64,000 nucleotides of DNA, from the NCBI RefSeq assembly GCF_027158485.1, contig NZ_JAMKYJ010000007.1; one strand, given 5' to 3'. Both the position numbers and the translations under genes were made by a program. This stretch comes from Oxalobacter formigenes (lineage in GTDB: Bacteria; Pseudomonadota; Gammaproteobacteria; Burkholderiales; Burkholderiaceae_D). How positions within the stretch are numbered: the first letter of the stretch is position 1; each line of letters opens with the position of its first letter. Under the pieces are notes generated by a model. That model searched no databases and was not told where the DNA came from. It worked only from the letters and a program-made list of their open reading frames with translations. Shown here in pieces: positions 35,104 through 42,757 of the stretch.

Positions 35104-36812
35104 CCTTGCCGGAATCTGACATCCTCCTGCGTGTCGACAATCTCCGTGTTTCTTTCCGGGTTGATAAAAACACGGTTTTCGAAGCGGTCAAGGGCATCTC
35201 CTTCGATATTCCGGTAAACAGGACGGTTGCACTGGTCGGTGAATCCGGTAGTGGAAAATCGGTCAGTGCACTGGCAGTCATGGGCCTGCTGCCGGAAGGC
35301 AATACGATTATCGATCCGTCCTCAAAAATCCTGTTCGAAGGAAACAGTCTTTTTGACATGACCGGCCGGCAAAGAAGGCAGTTGTGCGGCTCGAAAATTT
35401 CGATGGTCTTTCAGGAACCGATGTCATCCCTGAATCCGGTTTTTACCGTCGGTTACCAGATCGGGGAAGTACTGCGTTTTCATAAAGGCATGACCGGGAG
35501 GGAGGCCCGGGAACGGACGACTGAATTGCTGGATGAAGTCGGCATTCCCGATCCATCGACCAAAGTGGATGCATTTCCACACCAGTTGTCCGGAGGGCAG
35601 CAACAACGGGTCATGATCGCAATGGCTATCGCCTGCGAACCACGCCTTTTAATTGCGGATGAACCGACGACCGCGCTGGACGTAACCATACAGCGACAGA
35701 TTATCGAACTGATCCAGTCACTGCAACAGCGGCATCACATGTCGGTTCTTTTCATTACGCATGATTTGCAGCTGGTATCGGAAATAGCCGATGAAGTGAT
35801 CGTCATGCGGTATGGTGACGTGAAGGAACAGGCGAGCGCAAGCGACGTTTTCGTTCATCCATCCCATCCTTATACGAAAGCCCTGTTGTTGTGCCGTCCA
35901 CCCATAAACGAAAGGCCATTTCATTTGCCGGTTATCGACGACGTCATGCAGGCCGAAGGCAAGCCTCATGAAAATTTTCCGCAAAGGGTAAAGGGATATT
36001 CGCCGGACGATGAACCTGTTCTGGACGTTAAGCATTTAAGCAAAAACTTCGAAATCCGGTCCGGTTTTTTCAAAAAGAAACTGTTCCCGGCAGTCAAAGA
36101 CGTCTCTTTCGTTTTGCCGCGCAAGAAAACGCTGGGTATTGTCGGTGAATCCGGCTCGGGAAAAACCACGTTGGGACTGACCCTGATGAGATTGCATGCC
36201 GCCAGTACCGGTCAGGTTTTCTTTGACGGCAAGGACATCCTGTCGATGACGGAAAAGGAATTTTTGCCGTACAAGCGCCGTATCCAGATCATTTTCCAGA
36301 ATCCCTACGCTTCACTGAATCCGCGCTTTACGGTCGGGCAGATTCTGATGGAGCCGCTTGCCATTCACCGGATAGGCGCGTCTTCTTCCGAACGCAAGGA
36401 AATGGCGTTCGACTGGCTGAAAAAGGTCGGTTTGCCACCTGAAGCGTTCTTTCGTTATCCGCATGAATTTTCGGGGGGGCAGCGCCAGCGTATTGCCATC
36501 GCCCGTTGTCTGACCATGCAGCCTGAAGTGCTGGTTTGCGATGAATCGGTCTCGGCGCTCGACGTTTCCGTTCAGGCGCAGATTCTGAACCTCTTGCAGG
36601 ACCTGCAGGACGAATTCGGCCTTTCCTATCTCTTTATTTCCCATGACCTGTCGGTTGTGAAATACATGGCCGATCAGGTCATGGTCATGAAAAATGGCGA
36701 AGTCGTCGAAATGGCCGGTTCGGACGAAATATACCGCAATCCGCGTCACCCTTATACACAAACGCTGCTGGCGGCCATTCCGAAAGACAGATACGGTTCA
36801 CTGACTGATTGA
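35100..36812 (+). CDS. Fused dual ATPase of the peptide ABC transporter (DppD-DppF type)
   Basis: A 570-residue protein containing two complete ABC ATPase domains, as in YejF and GsiA. The first has Walker A GESGSGKS (47-54), signature LSGGQQQR and Walker B LLIADEPT. The second has Walker A GESGSGKT (349-356), signature FSGGQRQR and Walker B VLVCDESVSALD. Each half ends with the oligopeptide-transporter C-terminal motif HPYTKALL or HPYTQTLL. It powers the importer from the cytoplasmic side. Its 3' end overlaps the convergent mscS gene by 15 bp. Confidence 0.95.
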   Translation: MTLPESDILLRVDNLRVSFRVDKNTVFEAVKGISFDIPVNRTVALVGESGSGKSVSALAVMGLLPEGNTIIDPSSKILFEGNSLFDMTGRQRRQLCGSKISMVFQEPMSSLNPVFTVGYQIGEVLRFHKGMTGREARERTTELLDEVGIPDPSTKVDAFPHQLSGGQQQRVMIAMAIACEPRLLIADEPTTALDVTIQRQIIELIQSLQQRHHMSVLFITHDLQLVSEIADEVIVMRYGDVKEQASASDVFVHPSHPYTKALLLCRPPINERPFHLPVIDDVMQAEGKPHENFPQRVKGYSPDDEPVLDVKHLSKNFEIRSGFFKKKLFPAVKDVSFVLPRKKTLGIVGESGSGKTTLGLTLMRLHAASTGQVFFDGKDILSMTEKEFLPYKRRIQIIFQNPYASLNPRFTVGQILMEPLAIHRIGASSSERKEMAFDWLKKVGLPPEAFFRYPHEFSGGQRQRIAIARCLTMQPEVLVCDESVSALDVSVQAQILNLLQDLQDEFGLSYLFISHDLSVVKYMADQVMVMKNGEVVEMAGSDEIYRNPRHPYTQTLLAAIPKDRYGSLTD

Positions 36813-37886
36813 TACTGGTTCATCCTTGAACAGATACAAGGTTCGTGTAGGAAATGCAAACTCGATTTTCTCGGCAGCAAAATGCTCGATCAGTGACAAG
36901 TTGACTTCCTGCTGGGCATCCAGAGCAACACTGTAATCCGCACTTTTCACATAATAGGCGATTTCATAATTCAGGCTGGATTGCCCGATAGTGTTAAAGT
37001 GAACCCGGTCAAGCCGTGTTGTCGGAATCTTGCTGAAGATGTCCTCTATAATCCGGTTGATACGATGCAATTTTTCGGGGGGTGTGTCGAATGTGACGCC
37101 GATGGAAAAGACCATACGCCTTTCCTGCATTTTCTTGAAATTATGAATCCGGCTTTTCAGCAGGTCGGCATTGGAGATAATCAGTTCTTCACCCGAAATG
37201 CTGGTCAGCCGGGTGGTTTTCAGGCCGACGTATTTTACGGTACCGTTCAGATCGTCGATAACGATTGCGTCGCCGACTTCGAAAGGTTTGTCTATCGCGA
37301 TGGAAAGCGAGGCGAACAGATCACCAAGGATGTTCTGGACTGCCAGCGCGACGGCGATACCGCCAATACCCAGACTGGCGATCAGTGCCGTTATGTTGAT
37401 GCCGAGATTGCTGAGTATCAGAAGCAGTGCGATGGTCCAGATGACGAGTTTGGTGGCGAACCCGATAATGTGCATGTTCATTACCTGATGTCGCGTATCT
37501 TTCCCGAATTCAGGGGATGCCTTGTAAGCCAGCCATGACGATGTCGCCTTGCTGATCCACAAGCCGCACTGGAACAGGAAGACAACCGCTGCCAGATGGG
37601 CGTTGACGGTATTGACCTCGTCCGGAAGATCGAGAATGTAAACGCCACACAAGAGGGAAAAAACGAAAATCGTGATGACACTCGTGGACTTGACGGTTTC
37701 GGCGAGGATGTCGTCCCAGTGCGTCGTGGTTGTGCTGGCTTTTTTGAACAGCCTTGCACTGACGAACTGTTTGGTTGTATATAGAATGAGAAACAGTGCC
37801 AGAATGACCAGCCCGGCAGCCAGCAGATGTTCCCAGGAGTTGCTGAAATAGATGATTTTCAGATGTCTCATATCGTTTGGGTTCAA
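36798..37886 (-). CDS. mscS: Mechanosensitive ion channel, MscS family
   Basis: A 362-residue inner-membrane protein with about four to five hydrophobic segments. The pore-lining region is LIASLGIGGIAVALAVQNIL, followed by the beta domain KPFEVGDAIVIDDLNGTV and a C-terminal alpha/beta domain. It releases solutes on osmotic downshock. It is longer than E. coli MscS (286 residues) because of extra N-terminal helices, similar to YbdG/MscM-type members. It converges with the ABC ATPase gene and shares 15 bp with it. Confidence 0.93.
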   Translation of the reverse strand: MNPNDMRHLKIIYFSNSWEHLLAAGLVILALFLILYTTKQFVSARLFKKASTTTTHWDDILAETVKSTSVITIFVFSLLCGVYILDLPDEVNTVNAHLAAVVFLFQCGLWISKATSSWLAYKASPEFGKDTRHQVMNMHIIGFATKLVIWTIALLLILSNLGINITALIASLGIGGIAVALAVQNILGDLFASLSIAIDKPFEVGDAIVIDDLNGTVKYVGLKTTRLTSISGEELIISNADLLKSRIHNFKKMQERRMVFSIGVTFDTPPEKLHRINRIIEDIFSKIPTTRLDRVHFNTIGQSSLNYEIAYYVKSADYSVALDAQQEVNLSLIEHFAAEKIEFAFPTRTLYLFKDEPVSISQ

Positions 37887-37981
37887 TTTTTATGTAATAG
37901 TTCTACTAGACACCTTTTATGAAGCCGGCAGTCTGATATAAATCCAGATTCTTCTATTTTCAGATTCCTGTTTCCGTTCTT

Positions 37982-38530
37982 ATGGCTTTTTCCGCATCGA
38001 TTTTCAAAACGAACGTCCAGCTCTCCGATATGGACAGGCAGCATTACTCGACTTATTCCCTTACATTGGCACGGCATCCGTCAGAGACGGATGAACGGAT
38101 GATCGCGCGCCTGATCGCCTTCATGCGTTATGCCGATGAAGGCCTTGTTTTCACGAAAGGGCTGTCTGATACCGAGGAACCCGATTTATGGATAAAGGAT
38201 CTGACCGGCCAGACGGATTTGTGGGTTGAAGTGGGGGCTCCGACCGTCAAGCGCATTGTGTCGAAAAGTCGGCAAGCCAGAAAAATCGTTGTCTTCGGAT
38301 ATGGTCGCAATGCCGAGTTGTGGTGGAAAAAGAGCAAGGCCGATCTGGAGAAAGTCCGCAATCTTGAAGTGGTGATTTTGCCGGTTGAACTCACTGAATC
38401 CATTTCACGTCATGTCGAAAGGTCGATGGAATGGCAGTGTCTGATACAGGACGGCCAGATGAGCCTGATCGGAAAAGACGGAAGTTTTGAAGTGGATTTA
38501 CAGGGATGTACGCGACAGGCGTTCGAATGA
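37982..38530 (+). CDS. yaeQ: YaeQ family protein
   Basis: A 182-residue protein matching YaeQ along its length: FKTNVQLSDMDRQHYSTYSL, then EPDLWIKDLTGQTDLWVEVG and VFGYGRNAELWW. YaeQ has a PD-(D/E)XK nuclease-like fold, but its biochemical role is unsettled. It is a stand-alone gene between mscS (divergent) and the esterase gene (convergent). Confidence 0.93.
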   Translation: MAFSASIFKTNVQLSDMDRQHYSTYSLTLARHPSETDERMIARLIAFMRYADEGLVFTKGLSDTEEPDLWIKDLTGQTDLWVEVGAPTVKRIVSKSRQARKIVVFGYGRNAELWWKKSKADLEKVRNLEVVILPVELTESISRHVERSMEWQCLIQDGQMSLIGKDGSFEVDLQGCTRQAFE

Positions 38531-38532
38531 AA

Positions 38533-38559
38533 CAATCCCTGCCCTGAAAGCAGGGATTG
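38533..38559. terminator. Hairpin between convergent yaeQ and the esterase gene
   Basis: CAATCCCTGC and GCAGGGATTG form a perfect 10-bp stem around a 7-nt loop, 2 nt after the yaeQ stop. There is no long T-run, so it is a weaker terminator or a 3' end stabiliser. Confidence 0.6.
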
Positions 38560-38573
38560 CCATTGAAACCGCA

Positions 38574-39245
38574 TCAGGCCAGCAATTTGGTCAGCCAGGC
38601 GGAAAGGTCTTGCACTTCAGGCAACGACATCGTATGGCCCATGTGATAGGCGTTCCAGTCGACCTTGTAACCGAGTGATTCCAGCAGTTTCATGGTATCT
38701 TCGGCGCGTGAGAACGGAACGACTTCATCCTGTGTTCCATGAGCCAGGAAAATCGGGGTGTTCTGGTTGGCCGGATTCCTGTCGTCGGGGAAAGAATACA
38801 TGAGTGGCATGTAACCGGACAGGCCGATGATGCCCGCCAGTTTTTCCGGATAGCACAAACCGGTATAAAGGGCCATCGCACATCCCTGTGAAAAGCCCGC
38901 CAGAAAAATTTTGTCTGCAGGTACGCCTCTTCTTTTTTCCTGTTCGATCAGCATGATAATCTGGTCGCGCGACTCGATGATGCCTTCGGAATCTTCCATG
39001 TCCGAATCTTCGAAACCGGCATAAATGTCGAACCATGCCCGCATGAAATAGCCACCATTGGCCGTGATGTTACGTTCCGGAGCGTGTGGAAAGATAAAGC
39101 GGATAGGAGGGCATCCAGAGAGGTCGAATTCTTTTACCAGTGGCACGAAACTGGAACCGTGGTCTCCCAGACCATGCATCCAGATGACGGAGACTTGTGG
39201 ATCCGGGCCGGTATCGGCCTGGCTGTATTGCAAAAATGAGCTCAT
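38574..39245 (-). CDS. Carboxylesterase of the alpha/beta hydrolase fold
   Basis: The 223-residue protein belongs to the phospholipase/carboxylesterase (YpfH, EstB) group. The nucleophile Ser119 lies in LAGFSQGCAM, an oxyanion loop HGLGDHG is near the N-terminus, the acid is in HGTQDEVVP, and the base is His in YHMGHTMS. The natural ester substrate is unknown. It has no signal peptide, so it is cytoplasmic. Confidence 0.93.
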   Translation of the reverse strand: MSSFLQYSQADTGPDPQVSVIWMHGLGDHGSSFVPLVKEFDLSGCPPIRFIFPHAPERNITANGGYFMRAWFDIYAGFEDSDMEDSEGIIESRDQIIMLIEQEKRRGVPADKIFLAGFSQGCAMALYTGLCYPEKLAGIIGLSGYMPLMYSFPDDRNPANQNTPIFLAHGTQDEVVPFSRAEDTMKLLESLGYKVDWNAYHMGHTMSLPEVQDLSAWLTKLLA

Positions 39246-39317
39246 TGTTTTTCTCGTCGGTTAAGGTTGTTAAGAGGCGGTAAAAAGCTGGCAATGATTC
39301 AGTCAGTACATCCTGTT

Positions 39318-39917
39318 TTACGATGCATCTTTTTTCGGACGCCAGGCTTGGCAGACAGCTTCATTCGTTTCGATATAAGGACCACCGATCAGGTCGATAC
39401 AGTAGGGAACGGCGGTAAAAATTCCCGGCACGATGATATTCCCGTCCTTGTCGCGGACGCCTTCCAGTGTCTGGCGGATGGCAGCCGGTTGTCCCGGGAG
39501 ATTCAAAATCAGGGAGGCATGCTCGGGCCGTTCACAAATAACAGCGACCTGACGTGATAAAATGGCTGTTGGAACGAAATGCAGGCTGATCTGACGCATC
39601 TGTTCGCCAAATCCCGGCATTTCCCTTGTGCCGACCGCCAGTGTCGCATCCGGTGTCCGGTCTCGTCTGGCGGGGCCGGTGCCTCCGGTCGTCAGAATGA
39701 GCGAGCAACGGTCTTCGTCGACCAGTTCGTGCAGGGTTTTCTCGACCTGTTCATATTCGTCCGGGATCAGGCGTTTTTCCAGCCAGATGCGGGATTTGAT
39801 GGCCGAAGTGAGCCATGCCTCCAGTGCGGGAATACCCAGATCCGGATAGCTTCCTTCATAGGCGCGATCCGAAACGGAAACCAGTCCGATCGATATGTCT
39901 TCAGGATTTTTCTTCAT
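39318..39917 (-). CDS. mog: Molybdopterin adenylyltransferase
   Basis: Mog adenylylates molybdopterin before molybdenum insertion. The 199-residue protein has the MoaB/Mog fold signatures SVSDRAYEGSYPDLG and ILTTGGTGPARRDRTPDAT. The start is set at ATG 39917, whose N-terminus MKKNPEDISIGLVSVSDR fits the family; this makes mog overlap the end of darP by 17 bp. No other molybdenum cofactor gene is visible in the window. Confidence 0.93.
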   Translation of the reverse strand: MKKNPEDISIGLVSVSDRAYEGSYPDLGIPALEAWLTSAIKSRIWLEKRLIPDEYEQVEKTLHELVDEDRCSLILTTGGTGPARRDRTPDATLAVGTREMPGFGEQMRQISLHFVPTAILSRQVAVICERPEHASLILNLPGQPAAIRQTLEGVRDKDGNIIVPGIFTAVPYCIDLIGGPYIETNEAVCQAWRPKKDAS

Positions 39918-40509
39918 CAGCTTCCTCACTTTCGTCAATTTCATCACTATTTTCGGTTGAAATGGATGGCGGTGACATGAGTTGCTTCAATTGTCGGTAA
40001 ATTTCACGGTACGATTTCGGCGGTTTGTTTTCGGCCGCTTCTTTTTTTGCGTTCCGGATCAGTGTTCTCAATTGCTGGATATCGGCAGCTGGATATCGTT
40101 GCACGAATTCAGTCAGTGCAGAACCGTCAGACAACAGTTTTTCACGCTGGTTCTCGATGGCGTGCATCAAAACGGTATCCGCCTTCAGCAGGCCTTTCCA
40201 GCTGTCGAGCGTGTTGTTGATCTGTGCAACCGCATCTTCATCCAGGGAACGCATGATTTTGCCGACGTACTGCAATTGCCTTCTCCTGCCTTCGTTGTGC
40301 CTGATTTTCTGGCATTCCATGATGGCGTCGCGAAGTTTGTCCGGCATGGGAACGCGCTTCAAGCGGTCGGCTGATTCATTGACCAGTTGTTCGCCCAGTT
40401 TTTGCAAGGCGGTCATTTCACGCTTCAATTGCGATTTGGATGGACGGTCGTATTCTTCTTCCAGATCACTGGAACGGAAACCACAGGAACCTCTGTTTGA
40501 ATTTGGCAT
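39901..40509 (-). CDS. darP: Ribosome biogenesis factor DarP (YjgA, DUF615)
   Basis: A 202-residue, highly charged helical protein with the DUF615 pattern RPSKSQLKREMTALQKLGEQ and RHNEGRRRQLQYVGKIMR. DarP (YjgA) associates with late 50S assembly intermediates in E. coli. Its neighbours are mog (downstream, overlapping) and pmbA (divergent); the yjgA-pmbA pairing is widespread in proteobacteria. ATG 40509 is preferred to an ATG eight codons upstream. Confidence 0.93.
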   Translation of the reverse strand: MPNSNRGSCGFRSSDLEEEYDRPSKSQLKREMTALQKLGEQLVNESADRLKRVPMPDKLRDAIMECQKIRHNEGRRRQLQYVGKIMRSLDEDAVAQINNTLDSWKGLLKADTVLMHAIENQREKLLSDGSALTEFVQRYPAADIQQLRTLIRNAKKEAAENKPPKSYREIYRQLKQLMSPPSISTENSDEIDESEEADEEKS

Positions 40510-40596
40510 AATCGTACTTCTGTGTAAGGTCATTAACTCGTTTCTTATTGGCTGCTATCATAACAGCCTTAACAGAACCTTGAAAAAGATAATCTC

Positions 40597-41949
40597 ATGA
40601 ACGATTCCGATTTTGTGTCCAGTGACGATCAGTTGAAACAAATTGCTGAAGACGTATTGAAATACGCACGTAAAAAGGGAGCGTCGGGCGCTGCCGTAGG
40701 CATCAGTGAAGGCAGTGGCCTGTCTGTCAGTGTGCACAAGGGGGAAATCGAGACAATTGAGAAAAATCAGGACAAGGGAATCGGAGTCACGATTTTTGTC
40801 GGAAAAAAACGCGGTAATGCGACAACGTCCGATTTTTCAAAAGAATCCCTGAAACAAACCGTTGAAGCGGCCTATAACATCGCGACATTTACCTCGGAGG
40901 ATGATGCGGCGGGTTTGCCGGATACCGACATGCTTGAACGACATCCGCGTGACCTCGGACTGTATTACCGCTGGCCGATCAATACCGAGGAAGCCGTTGA
41001 ACTGGCAAAACGCTGTGAAGCGGCAGCCTTTGAAACCGACAAGCGGATTTCCAATACGGAAGGCGCCAGCGTCAATGTCAGCCATTCGCATTTCATTTCA
41101 GCCAACAGTGACGGATTCATCGGCGGTTATCCTTATTCCAGTCATTCGTTTTCTGTTGCACCGATTGCAGGTTCCGGCGGCAATATGCAACGGGATTACT
41201 GGTATACCTCTTCCAGAAATCCGGCTGAGCTCAAATCTCCTGAAGAAGTCGGCCGTTACGCGGCCGAGCGCGCGCTTGCCCGCCTGAATGCACGATCGAT
41301 CGGTACCCGCAAATGTCCAGTTCTTTTCGAGGCACCGCTTGCCATCGGTTTGCTGAATTCATTCGTTTACGGGGTTTCCGGTGGTGCCCTGTATCGTAAA
41401 TCCAGCTTCCTGCTGGATTCGATGGATAAACAGGTTTTTCCTGACCATGTCGGTTTGCTGGAAGATCCCCATGTCATCGGAGCGAGCGGTTCGGCACCTT
41501 TTGATGATGAAGGGGTCAAAACAAGCCGTCGTCAGATTGTCGAGAATGGCATTGTGAGAGGCTATTTCCTTTCATCCTATTCTGCGCGCAAGCTGGGTAT
41601 GAAAACGACGGGAAATGCCGGTGGTTCCCATAATCTGATACTGGGTTCGAAACTGACGGAAGAAACCGACGATTATGCAGCGATGCTGAAAAAGATGGGG
41701 ACAGGGCTTGTCGTGACCGATCTGATGGGACAGGGTATCAATTACGTCACCGGCGATTATTCCAGAGGTGCGTCGGGATTCTGGGTCGAAAACGGCGTCA
41801 TCCAGTATCCGGTCGAGGAAATTACGATTGCCGGAAATCTGAAAGAGATGTTCAGACAAATTGTCGCGATCGGTGCGGATACGCAGATACGGGGAGCCAA
41901 GAAGTCCGGATCGATCCTGATAGGGGAAATGACTGTCGCTGGTGTTTGA
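40597..41949 (+). CDS. pmbA: Metalloprotease PmbA (TldE)
   Basis: PmbA is the TldE partner of the TldD/TldE peptidase that processes peptides such as microcin B17 and CcdA. The 450-residue protein has the N-terminal helical domain (DVLKYARKKGASGAAVGIS) and the C-terminal beta domain (GMKTTGNAGGSHNLIL, then MGQGINYVTGDYSRGASGFW). Like other TldE proteins, it lacks the HExxxH metal site of TldD. It is divergent from darP. No tldD is in the window. Confidence 0.95.
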   Translation: MNDSDFVSSDDQLKQIAEDVLKYARKKGASGAAVGISEGSGLSVSVHKGEIETIEKNQDKGIGVTIFVGKKRGNATTSDFSKESLKQTVEAAYNIATFTSEDDAAGLPDTDMLERHPRDLGLYYRWPINTEEAVELAKRCEAAAFETDKRISNTEGASVNVSHSHFISANSDGFIGGYPYSSHSFSVAPIAGSGGNMQRDYWYTSSRNPAELKSPEEVGRYAAERALARLNARSIGTRKCPVLFEAPLAIGLLNSFVYGVSGGALYRKSSFLLDSMDKQVFPDHVGLLEDPHVIGASGSAPFDDEGVKTSRRQIVENGIVRGYFLSSYSARKLGMKTTGNAGGSHNLILGSKLTEETDDYAAMLKKMGTGLVVTDLMGQGINYVTGDYSRGASGFWVENGVIQYPVEEITIAGNLKEMFRQIVAIGADTQIRGAKKSGSILIGEMTVAGV

Positions 41950-41961
41950 CCAGTACAGGAT

Positions 41962-42756
41962 TCAGACCGGTTTGCTGAACTCGTCCAGTTTTTGTCGCCA
42001 GTAATCGATGTCGATATCGCTGGACGTCTTGAATGGGGATTTTTCCCAGTCAACGACTCGACGGATTCCGTGAAGTGCATTGACGGCCCAGACTTCGCAG
42101 CCATTCAGATCAGCGGTTTTACGAAAACGATAAGCGAAGGGAATGTTTTCCTGTTCCGCAATCAAACGGAGCAGCTGGCTGGTCACGCCCGGCAGTATAC
42201 GCTGCGATGATGGTGTAGTGCACAGCACAGACCCTTCCCACCATAAAATGCTCGTCGTCAGTCCTTCAAGTAAAAATCCTTTCGGGGTCGTCAGGATGGC
42301 TTCATCAGCGCCCTGCCCGGCAATTTTCTTCCTTGCAGAGATTAATTTCGCCAGATCAGGGCCCTTGTGTCTGGGCAGTTTTCTGAAATCTTCGTTTTGA
42401 TAATCAATCAGCCGGATCGTTGAATGAGTGGCAGGCGCAGGCCGGATACGGATCTGGAGAACGGGGCAAGATAAATTTCCGGCCAGTTCGATACGCGGAA
42501 ACCATGAACCGGTTTTCGGCAGCTTGCCAATAGCCGAGTTCCAGAAATCATTGAGGATATCCGGACTGGTTCCTGCAAGTTCCATGCAACTTGAAAAGAA
42601 ACGTTGCCGATGCATGTCTAATGCACGGACATAGCCATCCTTGACAAGCCATGAATCGGCTGCCAGAAGCTTTTCTTCCGGTTTGCCGGCAATGACCAGT
42701 TCTTTTTCCGTTGTGTATTGAAAAATGGATTCGTTCGACACGATGACAGTTCCCAT
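41962..42756 (-). CDS. Class IV aminotransferase, probable aminodeoxychorismate lyase
   Basis: A 264-residue PLP enzyme of fold type IV. The Lys-containing LISARKKIAGQGADEAIL, the LLEGLTTSILWW stretch and the C-terminal EVWAVNALHGIRRV are family features. It starts 1 nt after the stop of the fused pabA-pabB gene, so the natural reading is PabC: conversion of 4-amino-4-deoxychorismate to p-aminobenzoate for folate. A D-amino acid or branched-chain aminotransferase role cannot be excluded from sequence alone. Confidence 0.85.
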   Translation of the reverse strand: MGTVIVSNESIFQYTTEKELVIAGKPEEKLLAADSWLVKDGYVRALDMHRQRFFSSCMELAGTSPDILNDFWNSAIGKLPKTGSWFPRIELAGNLSCPVLQIRIRPAPATHSTIRLIDYQNEDFRKLPRHKGPDLAKLISARKKIAGQGADEAILTTPKGFLLEGLTTSILWWEGSVLCTTPSSQRILPGVTSQLLRLIAEQENIPFAYRFRKTADLNGCEVWAVNALHGIRRVVDWEKSPFKTSSDIDIDYWRQKLDEFSKPV

Positions 42757-42757
42757 G

